64,000 nt of DNA from Pseudomonas azerbaijanoccidentalis (GTDB taxonomy: Bacteria; Pseudomonadota; Gammaproteobacteria; Pseudomonadales; Pseudomonadaceae), in assembly GCF_019145495.1 (NCBI RefSeq), contig NZ_JAHSTU010000008.1, positions 248,001 through 312,000 of the forward strand. Direction: 5' to 3'. Positions within the stretch are counted from its first letter, which is position 1. Each line of letters begins with the position of its first letter. Made by a program: the position numbers and the translations under genes. Shown here piece after piece: positions 33,558 through 41,966 of this stretch. The notes under the pieces were generated by a model. The model saw only the letters and a program-made list of their open reading frames with translations, was not told where the DNA came from and searched no databases.

Positions 33558-34769
33558 ATGAATTCAAGCTTCTGGAAATCCGGCCATACCCCGACCCTGT
33601 TCGCAGCCTTTCTCTACTTCGACCTGAGTTTCATGGTCTGGTACCTGCTCGGCCCGTTGGCCGTGCAGATCGCCGGGGACTTGCACCTGACCACCCAACA
33701 GCGCGGTCTTGTCGTGGCCACGCCGATCCTGGCCGGCGCGGTGCTGCGCTTTGTGATGGGCATGCTCGCTGATCGACTGTCGCCGAAAACCGCGGGCCTG
33801 ATAGGCCAGGTCATTGTGATCTGCGCCCTGTTCGGGGCGTGGAAACTCGGCATCCACACCTATGAGCAAGCGTTGCTGCTGGGGCTGTTCCTCGGCATGG
33901 CGGGCGCATCATTTGCCGTGGCCCTGCCTCTGGCGTCGCAGTGGTATCCGCCGCAGCACCAAGGCAAAGCGATGGGCATTGCCGGTGCGGGCAACTCGGG
34001 CACCGTGCTGGCCGCACTGATTGCGCCGGTATTGGCCGCCGCGTTTGGCTGGAGCAACGTATTCGGCTTCGCCCTGATTCCGTTGATCCTGACCCTGATC
34101 GTATTCGCCTGGCTGGCCAAGAATGCCCCTGAACGGCCAAAAGCCAAGTCGGTGGCCGACTATTTCAAGGCGCTGGGTGACCGTGACAGTTGGTGGTTCA
34201 TGTTTTTCTACAGTGTGACCTTCGGCGGCTTCATCGGCCTTGCCAGCGCCCTGCCCGGCTACTTTAACGACCAATACGGCCTGAGCCCGGTAACCGCCGG
34301 TTACTACACCGCCGCCTGTGTCTTCGGTGGCAGCCTGATGCGTCCCCTGGGCGGCGCCCTGGCGGATCGCTTCGGCGGCATCCGCACCTTGCTCGGCATG
34401 TACACCGTGGCGGCAATCTGCATCGCGGCGGTCGGTTTCAACCTGCCGAGTTCCTACGCGGCACTGGCGCTGTTCGTTTGCACCATGCTCGGTTTAGGCG
34501 CAGGTAACGGTGCGGTTTTCCAGTTGGTCCCGCAGCGTTTTCGCCGCGAGATCGGCGTGATGACCGGCCTGATCGGCATGGCTGGCGGCATCGGTGGCTT
34601 TGCCCTGGCAGCAGGCATGGGTGCAATCAAGCAAAGCACCGGCAGCTACCAATTGGCCCTGTGGTTGTTCGCCAGCCTCGCGGTTCTCGCCTGGTTCGGT
34701 CTGCACGGTGTAAAACGCCGCTGGAGAACCACTTGGGGTTCGGCTGCCGTGACCGCTGCACGGGTTTGA
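33558..34769 (+). CDS. nasA: Nitrate/nitrite MFS transporter
   Basis: 403 residues from the ATG at 33558 (MNSSFWKSGHTPTLFAAFL) with GAGG upstream; an earlier in-frame ATG lies inside the terminator. NarK/NRT2-type major facilitator with about 12 membrane segments. The family's nitrate signatures AGAGNSGTVLAALIAPVLA (near 155) and GLGAGNGAVFQLVP (near 315) are present. It imports nitrate for assimilation. A downstream kinase gene starts 7 bases later. Confidence 0.94.
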   Translation: MNSSFWKSGHTPTLFAAFLYFDLSFMVWYLLGPLAVQIAGDLHLTTQQRGLVVATPILAGAVLRFVMGMLADRLSPKTAGLIGQVIVICALFGAWKLGIHTYEQALLLGLFLGMAGASFAVALPLASQWYPPQHQGKAMGIAGAGNSGTVLAALIAPVLAAAFGWSNVFGFALIPLILTLIVFAWLAKNAPERPKAKSVADYFKALGDRDSWWFMFFYSVTFGGFIGLASALPGYFNDQYGLSPVTAGYYTAACVFGGSLMRPLGGALADRFGGIRTLLGMYTVAAICIAAVGFNLPSSYAALALFVCTMLGLGAGNGAVFQLVPQRFRREIGVMTGLIGMAGGIGGFALAAGMGAIKQSTGSYQLALWLFASLAVLAWFGLHGVKRRWRTTWGSAAVTAARV

Positions 34770-34776
34770 GGTCCTG

Positions 34777-36447
34777 ATGAGCCTGCAATTGAGTTTCGCC
34801 GAGGCCAGCGCCACAGGCCCGCGCGAAGAAAACCAGGATGCCCTGCGCCTGGTGACTCCTGCCCCGCCATTGGCGGCCAGCAAGGGCTACCTGTTCGCCA
34901 TCGCCGACGGCGTCAGCCAGTGCGCCGATGGTGGCCTGGCCGCCCGTTCGACTTTGCAGGCTCTGGCACTGGATTACTACGCGACGCCGGAAACCTGGGG
35001 TGTCGCCCAAGCCCTTGATCGCCTGCTGCTGGCGCAGAACCGCTGGTTGCAGGCCAACGGTGGCGGGCAACCGCTTTTGACCACTGTGAGCGCTCTGGTG
35101 CTGCGAGGCAGGCGGTTTACCCTGGCCCATGTCGGCGACTGCCGAGTATATCGCTGGCACGCCGATCAATTGCAGCGCGTCAGCGAAGATCACGTCTGGG
35201 ATCAACCGGGCATGCAACATGTGCTCAAGCGGGCGTTGGGACTGGATCAACACCTGGTGCTGGACTTTCTTGACGGTGAACTGCGCCTGGACGAAAGCTT
35301 CGTGCTGGTTAGCGACGGGATCTGGGCCGTATTGGGCGACACCGCCATTGCCGCGATCCTGCGCGATCAACCGAATCTCGATAGCGCCGCGCAGACGCTG
35401 GTCAGCGCCGCGCACCTGGCCGGCAGCCAGGACAACGCCAGCGCTCTACTGGTGCGGGTCGATGCCCTCGGCGAAACCAATATTGGCGATGCCTTGATTC
35501 ATCTGCAGCAATGGCCACTGCCGCCAGCACTGAAACCCGGGCAAGATTTCGAGGGCTGGCAGGTAGAAGGCATACTCGCCCAGAGCCAGCAATCGCTGCT
35601 CTATCGGGTGCGTGACAACCAGCAACAACCCTGGCTGCTGAAAACCCTGCCCGGTCGTTTGCAAGACGATCCTCAGGCCGGTCAAGCCTTGCTGTCGGAA
35701 GAATGGTTTCTCAAGCGCGTGGCCGGGCGGCATTTTCCGGAAGTGCATGCCGTCGGTCAGCGTCAGCATTTGTACTACGTGATGCGCGAATATTCGGGCT
35801 CAACCCTGGCGCAACTGCATGAACAGGTCGGGCCGCTGCCGCTGGCGCAATGGCAAGACCTCGCCGAACGCTTGCTTCGCGCGGTCGGCTTGCTGCATCG
35901 ACGGCAGATCCTCCATCGAGACATCAAACCGGAGAACCTGCTATTGGGGGATGACGGTGAATTGCGCTTGCTGGATTTCGGTCTCGCCTACTGCCCCGGC
36001 CTGTCTGAAGACCAGCCGTGCGCCCTGCCTGGCACTCCGAGCTTCATTGCTCCAGAAGCGTTTCGCGGCGAGGTGCCGACGTCACAACAGGATCTCTATG
36101 CAGTTGGCGTGACCTTGTATTACCTGCTGACCGGGCACTTCCCCTACGGCGAAATCGAAGCGTTCCAACGCCCGCGTTTCGGCGTGCCGGTCAGCGCCAG
36201 CCGCTATCGCCCCGATCTGCCGGAGTGGCTGACGCAAAGCCTGCAACGCGCCGTTGCGGCCGATCCGCAAAAGCGCTTTGAAACGGCAGAAGAATGGCTG
36301 CTGCTGATGGAACAGGGCGAGCGACACAGTTTGAACGTGCGGCCACGACCGTTGCTGGAGCGTGAGCCGTTGAAGGTATGGAGGACGTTGGCGCTGCTGT
36401 CATTGATGGCGAATCTGGCGCTGCTGTTTGCAGTATTTCATGGCTGA
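34777..36447 (+). CDS. PP2C phosphatase-Ser/Thr kinase fusion protein
   Basis: 556 residues. Residues 1-235 form a PP2C-type phosphatase with the metal-binding aspartates in REENQDAL, IADGVSQ, HVGDCRVYR and LVSDGIW. Residues 255-520 form a eukaryotic-type kinase with an ATP-binding Lys in WLLKTLPG, HRDIKPEN near 381, DFG near 400 and GTPSFIAPEA. One C-terminal membrane helix (LALLSLMANLALLFAVF) would anchor it facing the cytoplasm. In P. aeruginosa a homologue sits between nasA and nirB. Its substrate is not known to me; control of nitrate uptake or reduction is inference. Confidence 0.88.
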   Translation: MSLQLSFAEASATGPREENQDALRLVTPAPPLAASKGYLFAIADGVSQCADGGLAARSTLQALALDYYATPETWGVAQALDRLLLAQNRWLQANGGGQPLLTTVSALVLRGRRFTLAHVGDCRVYRWHADQLQRVSEDHVWDQPGMQHVLKRALGLDQHLVLDFLDGELRLDESFVLVSDGIWAVLGDTAIAAILRDQPNLDSAAQTLVSAAHLAGSQDNASALLVRVDALGETNIGDALIHLQQWPLPPALKPGQDFEGWQVEGILAQSQQSLLYRVRDNQQQPWLLKTLPGRLQDDPQAGQALLSEEWFLKRVAGRHFPEVHAVGQRQHLYYVMREYSGSTLAQLHEQVGPLPLAQWQDLAERLLRAVGLLHRRQILHRDIKPENLLLGDDGELRLLDFGLAYCPGLSEDQPCALPGTPSFIAPEAFRGEVPTSQQDLYAVGVTLYYLLTGHFPYGEIEAFQRPRFGVPVSASRYRPDLPEWLTQSLQRAVAADPQKRFETAEEWLLLMEQGERHSLNVRPRPLLEREPLKVWRTLALLSLMANLALLFAVFHG

Positions 36448-36472
36448 TGTCATTCCAAATGAGGAAAACACG

Positions 36473-37240
36473 ATGAGCGCAAAAGTCTGGCTGGTAGGCG
36501 CAGGGCCCGGTGATCCGGAATTGCTGACCCTCAAGGCCGTCAGGGCATTGAACGAGGCCGACGTGGTGCTGATCGATGATTTGGTGAATACCGCCGTCCT
36601 CGAACATTGCCACAACGCGCGCGTCATTCCCGTGGGCAAACGTGGCGGCTGCCGCTCGACGCCGCAAGCGTTCATTCATCGCCTGATGCTGCGTTATGCG
36701 CGTCAGGGTAAATGCGTGGCGCGCCTCAAGGGTGGCGACCCGTGCATCTTCGGTCGTGGCGGTGAAGAGGCGCAGTGGCTGCGCGAGCGCGGTGTTGAAG
36801 TCGAGCTGGTCAATGGCATCACGGCCGGGCTGGCCGGTGCAACGCAATGCGATATACCGCTGACGCTACGGGGTGTGGCGCGCGGCGTGACATTGGTCAC
36901 AGCGCACACTCAGGACGGCAGCAGCCTGAATTGGCAGGCACTGGCTCAGGGCGGTACGACCCTGGTGATTTACATGGGCGTAGCCAAACTCAGTGAAATC
37001 CGTGAGCAACTGCTGGCAGGCGGGATGGCGGCGGATATGCCAGTGGTGATGATCGAAAACGCTTCACTGCCGCATCAGCGCGAATGCCGAAGCGATCTGA
37101 CCGCAATGGAAAAAGATGCCCATGACTTCGAGCTGAAAAGCCCGGCCATTTTGGTCATTGGCGCGGTTGCGGCCTGCGAAGTAGATCAGAAGATCGCAGC
37201 CTTCGGCAGCTCCTACAGGTTGCAAGCGGTATCTGTGTAG
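36473..37240 (+). CDS. cobA: Uroporphyrinogen-III C-methyltransferase
   Basis: 255 residues from the ATG at 36473 (MSAKVWLVGAGPGDPELLT), with GAGG 8 bases upstream; earlier in-frame ATGs lie in the kinase gene. SUMT signatures: VGAGPGDPELLTLKA, RLKGGDPCIFGRGGEEAQ, and the TAGLAG segment. It makes precorrin-2, on the path to siroheme used by nitrite and sulfite reductases. The last 16 or so codons are REP sequence, so the C-terminal tail is repeat-derived. It follows the kinase gene by 25 bases, without nirB-nirD-nasC between. Confidence 0.93.
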   Translation: MSAKVWLVGAGPGDPELLTLKAVRALNEADVVLIDDLVNTAVLEHCHNARVIPVGKRGGCRSTPQAFIHRLMLRYARQGKCVARLKGGDPCIFGRGGEEAQWLRERGVEVELVNGITAGLAGATQCDIPLTLRGVARGVTLVTAHTQDGSSLNWQALAQGGTTLVIYMGVAKLSEIREQLLAGGMAADMPVVMIENASLPHQRECRSDLTAMEKDAHDFELKSPAILVIGAVAACEVDQKIAAFGSSYRLQAVSV

Positions 37241-37263
37241 GCTTCTGCAGGCTGCGATCTTTC
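37186..37263. repeat. REPIN overlapping the 3' end of cobA
   Basis: The left arm AGATCGCAGCCTTCGGCAG is intact and inside cobA; the right arm near 37232-37262 is degenerate (GTAGGCTTCTGCAGGCTGCG). The cobA stop codon lies within the element. Confidence 0.85.
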
Positions 37264-37310
37264 GATATCACCGCATAAAACCACGCTGGAACACCAAATC
37301 GCAGACAAAG

Positions 37311-37336
37311 AAAAGCCCGGCCTAAGCCGGGCTTTT
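37311..37336. terminator. Bidirectional terminator between cobA and oprF
   Basis: Perfect 11-bp stem AAAAGCCCGGC / GCCGGGCTTTT with CTAA loop; U-tracts are available in both directions. It lies 18 bases past the oprF stop and 70 past the cobA stop. Confidence 0.92.
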
Positions 37337-37354
37337 CTCAGAGCGGCGAGCTAA

Positions 37355-38389
37355 TTACTTAGCTTGAGCTTCAACCTGCGCTTCTACGCGACGGTTTACA
37401 GCGCGGCCAGCGTCAGTTTTGTTGTCAGCAACTGGGCGGGATTCGCCGTAGCCAACAGACTGAACGCGGGACGATTCAACACCGTACTGGTTGGTCAGAA
37501 CTTGCTTAACGGCGTTTGCACGACGCTCGGACAGTTTCTGGTTGTAAGCGTCAGGACCGACGGAGTCAGTGTGACCTTCAACAGTAGTGGTGGTGGATGG
37601 GTACTGCTTCATGAAGTCAGCCAGGTTCTTGATGTCGCCGTAGCTGTTTGGCTTGACTACCGACTTGTCGAAGTCGAATTTCACGTCCAGCTCAACACGT
37701 ACAACTTCAGCAACTGCTGGGCAGCCATCAGCGTCAACAGTTACGTTGGCTGGGGTGTCCGGGCACTTGTCAACGTTGTCGCAAACGCCATCGTTGTCGC
37801 TGTCGGAGCAAACTTCAGCTGGTGCTGGAACTGGAGCAGCAGCAGGCTTGGAGCCGCCACCGAAGTTCACACCGATACCGACGCTAGGAGCCCACTCGGT
37901 GTTGCCCTGGTCGATGTTGTACTGAGCTTCAACGCCGGCACGAGCGTAGAAGTTGTCGGTGAAGTACAGCTTGGCGCCGCCACCAACGTTGGCGAAGGTG
38001 GAACGGTCACGACCGTTCGAACCGTTCTGGTCGATGCTCTGGTCGGAGAAACCGGCCGAGACGTAAGGACGCAGCATGTCGCCTGGGTTGTTGAAGTGGT
38101 ACAGAGCGTCCAGAGCGGTGTTGGCGCCCTTGATGTTCTGGCCGGAATCGGAACGTACGTTGTGCACTTCGTCGTAACCCAGACGCAGTTCAACGTCGTC
38201 GGTTACGAAGTAACCAACCGAAGCACCGAACAGGTTGCCGTCGTTTTTGAAGTTACGAGTGCTGTCAAAGTACTCTTTCTTTGCGAAGCCTTCGATTTCA
38301 ACTGCGCCTTGGCCCTGTGCCAGAGCGCCGAACGAAGTGGCGGCAATAAGAGAACCAATGGCCAAGCCCAAGGTGTTTTTCAGTTTCAT
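37355..38389 (-). CDS. oprF: Major outer-membrane porin OprF
   Basis: 344 residues. A signal peptide (1-24, ending GALAQG) is followed by an eight-stranded N-terminal barrel, a Pro/Ala linker near 180-195 (PAAAPVPAPAEVC), thrombospondin-3-like calcium repeats (SDNDGVCDNVDKCPDTP) and a C-terminal OmpA peptidoglycan-binding domain (GHTDSVGPDAYNQKLSERRA). It is structural and a slow general porin. sigX lies 107 bases upstream on the same strand. Confidence 0.97.
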   Translation of the reverse strand: MKLKNTLGLAIGSLIAATSFGALAQGQGAVEIEGFAKKEYFDSTRNFKNDGNLFGASVGYFVTDDVELRLGYDEVHNVRSDSGQNIKGANTALDALYHFNNPGDMLRPYVSAGFSDQSIDQNGSNGRDRSTFANVGGGAKLYFTDNFYARAGVEAQYNIDQGNTEWAPSVGIGVNFGGGSKPAAAPVPAPAEVCSDSDNDGVCDNVDKCPDTPANVTVDADGCPAVAEVVRVELDVKFDFDKSVVKPNSYGDIKNLADFMKQYPSTTTTVEGHTDSVGPDAYNQKLSERRANAVKQVLTNQYGVESSRVQSVGYGESRPVADNKTDAGRAVNRRVEAQVEAQAK

Positions 38390-38496
38390 CCGTTAAATCC
38401 CCATCTGGTGATTGTGAAGCAGTCCCGCAAACCGGGGGACAACTCGGCGGCAAGTCTATCAGAACTTGCCTACACGTAAGAGATATTTGCGCCGAA

Positions 38497-39087
38497 CTAA
38501 GTTTCAGCAATGCCTGCAAATTTCTCACGCAATTTATCTAGAGCGCGTTTGTACCGCATTTTTGTAGCACTCAAACCCATATGCATGATGTCTGCGATCT
38601 CCTGAAACTCTAGCTCTGCGACAAATCGTAGCACCAGAATTTCGCGGTCAATCGGGTTCACATACACCAGCCAGCGATCAAGTCCGCCCTTCTCCTCGGG
38701 TTTCGGCGCCTTTTCTTCAGACGCTTCCTCAAGGGGGTCCAGACTCAAGGCGTCCATCAAGCGACGCTTTCGCCGTTCCTTCCGATACTGCGTAATACAC
38801 TCGTTGTACGTGATGCTATATAGCCATGTCTTGAACTTCGATTTGCCTTCGAAGTTCTTCAGGCCGTACAGCACCTTTAACATGACTTCCTGACAGACAT
38901 CGTCTGCGTCGCGATCGTTCCCGAGATATCGTGCACAGACGTTAAATAATGTTCGTTGGTAACGTCGCATCAATTCTTCATAGGCGCGCGTTACGTGAAA
39001 CAGCTCGGTATGCGAGCGCGCGACCAACTCCTCATCAGAGAGCTCGCGGGGGTCGTAGCGCATGGATAGCGATTGGGCTTTATTCAA
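38497..39087 (-). CDS. sigX: ECF sigma factor SigX
   Basis: 196 residues. Sigma region 2 is at about 35-100 (YQRTLFNVCARYLGNDRDADDVCQEVMLKVLYGL) and region 4 at 135-190 (NPIDREILVLRFVAELEFQEIADIMHMGLSATKMRYKRAL), joined by an acidic linker. SigX controls oprF and envelope/fatty-acid genes in pseudomonads. It lies between cmpX and oprF, the conserved order. No anti-sigma gene is next to it, which is also usual. Confidence 0.95.
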   Translation of the reverse strand: MNKAQSLSMRYDPRELSDEELVARSHTELFHVTRAYEELMRRYQRTLFNVCARYLGNDRDADDVCQEVMLKVLYGLKNFEGKSKFKTWLYSITYNECITQYRKERRKRRLMDALSLDPLEEASEEKAPKPEEKGGLDRWLVYVNPIDREILVLRFVAELEFQEIADIMHMGLSATKMRYKRALDKLREKFAGIAET

Positions 39088-39177
39088 AACAAGTCGGGCC
39101 GACAGTCAGGTCAATGTCCGCCGCAGCCAGCATCAGGCGGCATTTTGCGGCGGCATACATTAGCAGGGTTTGCCGGG

Positions 39178-40008
39178 TTAGCGGCTACTCACATGCTGCT
39201 CAAGTAGGATCCGATTGGAGAGAGAGACTAGCTCACCCTCATCGGTCAGCAATGTGGTTTTAACCGTGCCGATCTCTTCAATCTGCCCTTCGACCTCTCC
39301 AACTCGCACTTGTTGCCCAACCTCATACAACTCACGCACATAGATTCCCGCAAGAATCTGACCGGCAATTTCCCGGCTTCCCAATCCCATGGCCAGCGCA
39401 ACTGCCAGACCAACGGTAATCAAAACGATTACGATCACATGGTTGAGCAGGTCAGTCTTGACCTCCAACTGACTGATCGCCACCGAAATACTGATGATGA
39501 TCACCAGGCCCTGGGCAATTCGCCCCAGCCCCGAAGCGTAGTCCAGGCCTACGCCTTCTGCCGCTCCGCGTACCAGTCCGTTGGCCAGTTGGGCCAGCAA
39601 GACACCTACCAGCAACACCAGCGCGGCACCAAATACCTTCGGCAAATACAGCGCTAGCATATCCAGCGTAGCTGAAACTCTTTCAAGTCCAAGGGATTCT
39701 GCGGCAGAAACCAGAAAAATCAGCAAAACGAACCAATAGACGATTTTGCCGATCAATGTCGAGATCGGCACTTGCAGGCCGGCGCGGGACAACAGCTTGG
39801 TCAGGCCGGTGCCGCCCATCAGGCGATCAAGGCCCAGTTTGGCGAGCAATTTGGAAAGCAGCGTGTCCAGCAATTTGGCCACGACAAAACCCAACAGCAG
39901 CACAACAAGTGCGCCGAACAGGTTCGGAATGAAGTTGGCGATTTTGGTCCATAACGCAGTCATTGCAGTGACGAGGCTCTGTGTCCAGAGGTCAAGTTCC
40001 ATATTCAA
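39178..40008 (-). CDS. cmpX: MscS-like small-conductance channel protein CmpX
   Basis: 276 residues. N-terminal membrane helices (IANFIPNLFGALVVLLLGFVVAKLLD; IVYWFVLLIFLVSAAESL; further ones near 110-200) and a short MscS-type beta domain (GIYVRELYEVGQQVRVGEVEGQIEEIGTVKTTLLTDEG). It is a conserved neighbour of sigX, linked in P. aeruginosa to envelope stress and SigX activity. Its ATG overlaps the crfX stop by 4 bases. Confidence 0.9.
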   Translation of the reverse strand: MNMELDLWTQSLVTAMTALWTKIANFIPNLFGALVVLLLGFVVAKLLDTLLSKLLAKLGLDRLMGGTGLTKLLSRAGLQVPISTLIGKIVYWFVLLIFLVSAAESLGLERVSATLDMLALYLPKVFGAALVLLVGVLLAQLANGLVRGAAEGVGLDYASGLGRIAQGLVIIISISVAISQLEVKTDLLNHVIVIVLITVGLAVALAMGLGSREIAGQILAGIYVRELYEVGQQVRVGEVEGQIEEIGTVKTTLLTDEGELVSLSNRILLEQHVSSR

Positions 40009-40253
40009 TCAGCCTTATCAGCAGTGCGAACGGTAGGTTTACGAAGACGGGACACCGGCGCAACGTGGGCCGATCCATTATTGAGGGCGATCATCAGCGC
40101 GGGCAACCAACGGCCCAGCAGGCTGAACAAATCACCGGCGCCGACCTGGCGGTTGGCGGTTTTCAGTACACGATCCAGGCATGCATCGTCGTCCCGAGTG
40201 GACGGGGATGCCTTGAGCATGTCACGCAAAGACTGTTCAAACGGATCGTGCAT
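40005..40253 (-). CDS. crfX: Small conserved protein CrfX
   Basis: 82 residues from the ATG at 40253, with AGAGG 5 bases upstream; an in-frame GTG two codons earlier overlaps that site and is rejected. Hydrophilic ends surround a weakly hydrophobic centre (LFSLLGRWLPALMIALNN). No domain is recognised. The name rests on the conserved cmpX-crfX-cmaX order in Pseudomonas. Its function is unknown. Confidence 0.82.
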   Translation of the reverse strand: MHDPFEQSLRDMLKASPSTRDDDACLDRVLKTANRQVGAGDLFSLLGRWLPALMIALNNGSAHVAPVSRLRKPTVRTADKAD

Positions 40254-40316
40254 ACGCACCTCTCGTGATGTCTGTGAAAGACGCGGTGAAATTTGCCTGG
40301 GTCACATGGTGCTCCT

Positions 40317-41312
40317 TCAGACCCAGCGCAAACGTCGGTACAACCACCACTGCCCCAGTGCCACCGAAACTACCAACAGGCAAGCGATCAGGAATCCATA
40401 CGGGCTCGCAGAGAACGGAATGCCACCGACGTTGATCCCCAAAAGTCCGGTCAGAAAACTCATCGGCAAAAAAATCCCGGTGATGACACCGAAGCGGTAC
40501 ATCGTGCGATTCATGCGCACGCTCAAACGCCGATCTTCGGCCTCCAGCACAAGCCCCACGCGCTCTCGAGTCAATTCGAGCTCTTCAAGATAGCGGGTCA
40601 GGCTGTTGTTCAATTCGTTCCAGTAATCGCCATCATCTTCGACAAACCAGGGCAATTTGATCCGTGTCAACTGACCAAAAATATCCCTCTGCGGAGCGAG
40701 AAACCGCTTCAACGCAGCTGCCCGGCGACGGATCTGCAAAATGGCTCCATGCTCGGGTGCATACCGTTCGTCGGCATCGAGCTTTTCTTCTTCCTCATCG
40801 ACCACTTCCGAGAGGCAACTGACCAGATCCTGCACCTTGTTGGTGAGGTACTGCGCCATATAAAGAATCAGTTCAGAAGCAGTTTTCGGCCCCTTGCCCT
40901 CTTCCAGCTGTGCCAGCAATTCTTCAGTGGCGCGCAGCGGCCGCAACCGCAAGGAAATGACCCGCTGGGCAGAGCCGAAGATCCGCACCGAGACCATGTC
41001 TTCGGGTTCGGCGCCTGGATTGAGGTTTACCCCACGCAAAAATAGCAGCAGTTCGCTGTCGGAAAGCTGTAAAAGACGCGGACGGGTATTTTCTTCCAGC
41101 AGAAGATCACAGCTGAACTCACTCAAACCGCTGGATTTACGCAACCAGGTCTGGGTTTGCGGGTGACTGCGATCCCAATGCAGCCACAGGCTTTCATGGG
41201 CCTGTAGCTGCAATTCATCGAGTTCTGTCCGGGCTATCGAACGCGCGCCGCCTTTACCGTCAAGCACCAGGGCGTGTACCAGCCCCCATTGCGCGTTTTC
41301 TTCCTCGAACAT
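40317..41312 (-). CDS. cmaX: CorA-like Mg2+ transporter family protein CmaX
   Basis: 331 residues from the ATG at 41312 (MFEEENAQWGLVHALVL), preceded by AAGGA at 6-7 bases. A large cytoplasmic N-domain with a long coiled helix (RRAAALKRFLAPQRDIFGQL, RERVGLVLEAEDRRLSVRMNRTMY) is followed by two C-terminal membrane helices with a GIN-type loop (LTGLLGINVGGIPF) in place of the CorA GMN. This is the ZntB-like/CorA-2 pattern, so zinc or another cation is also possible. Confidence 0.88.
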   Translation of the reverse strand: MFEEENAQWGLVHALVLDGKGGARSIARTELDELQLQAHESLWLHWDRSHPQTQTWLRKSSGLSEFSCDLLLEENTRPRLLQLSDSELLLFLRGVNLNPGAEPEDMVSVRIFGSAQRVISLRLRPLRATEELLAQLEEGKGPKTASELILYMAQYLTNKVQDLVSCLSEVVDEEEEKLDADERYAPEHGAILQIRRRAAALKRFLAPQRDIFGQLTRIKLPWFVEDDGDYWNELNNSLTRYLEELELTRERVGLVLEAEDRRLSVRMNRTMYRFGVITGIFLPMSFLTGLLGINVGGIPFSASPYGFLIACLLVVSVALGQWWLYRRLRWV

Positions 41313-41337
41313 CCGCATTCCTTCAGTCAATCGGGGT

Positions 41338-41829
41338 TTATTCAGGCATCTTCAGTGGGCTCGGCGAGATGATCACGCCGTTGTTGTCTGCGTAGATGTA
41401 GTGACCTGGATGGAAGGTCACCCCGGCGAAGGTCACGGCAACGTTGAGGTCGCCGAGACCGCGCTTGTCGGTTTTCATCGGGTGGCTGGCCAGGGCCTGG
41501 ACTCCCAAATCAGTCTGCGCGATGACGTCGACGTCACGGATGCAACCGTAGATCACCAGCCCTTCCCAGCCGTTTTTCGCGGCTTTCTCGGCGATCATGT
41601 CACCCAGCAGCGCACGACGCAGAGAGCCACCGCCATCGACCACCAGCACCTTGCCGTTGCCATTGAGTTCGGCTTGTTCCTTGACCAGCGAGTTGTCTTC
41701 GAAGCATTTGATGGTCACGATTTCGCCGCCGAAGGAATCACGGCCGCCGAAATTGCTGAACATCGGTTCCAGCACCTGCACCAGCTCCGGATAAGCGTCG
41801 CACAGGTCAGGCGTGAGGTAATGGTTCAT
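41338..41829 (-). CDS. rraA: RraA-family regulator of RNase E activity
   Basis: 163 residues with family blocks FSNFGGRDSFGGEIVTIKCFEDNSLV, VDGGGSLRRALLGDMIAEKA, WEGLVIYGCIRDVD and FAGVTFHPGHYIYADNNGVI. E. coli RraA trims and binds RNase E; some family members instead have 4-hydroxy-4-methyl-2-oxoglutarate aldolase activity, and the GD/R-D residues of that site are visible (LGDM, CIRD). The neighbourhood does not favour an aldolase pathway. Confidence 0.88.
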   Translation of the reverse strand: MNHYLTPDLCDAYPELVQVLEPMFSNFGGRDSFGGEIVTIKCFEDNSLVKEQAELNGNGKVLVVDGGGSLRRALLGDMIAEKAAKNGWEGLVIYGCIRDVDVIAQTDLGVQALASHPMKTDKRGLGDLNVAVTFAGVTFHPGHYIYADNNGVIISPSPLKMPE

Positions 41830-41966
41830 CGAGAAACTCCTGTAATAAGGGAGACAGCACGAACATCACTGATGAATCAGTCATCGAAAATGACCAGAAC
41901 AGCTCAATGCGTCATATCTTAGCCGCAAGCCGATCAGAGCGAAATGCCCTTGATAGAGCGCCTAGC

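Noticed and set aside
37364..38479. 371-residue plus-strand frame opposite oprF
   Set aside because: Shadow of OprF; it would also have to run through the oprF promoter region.
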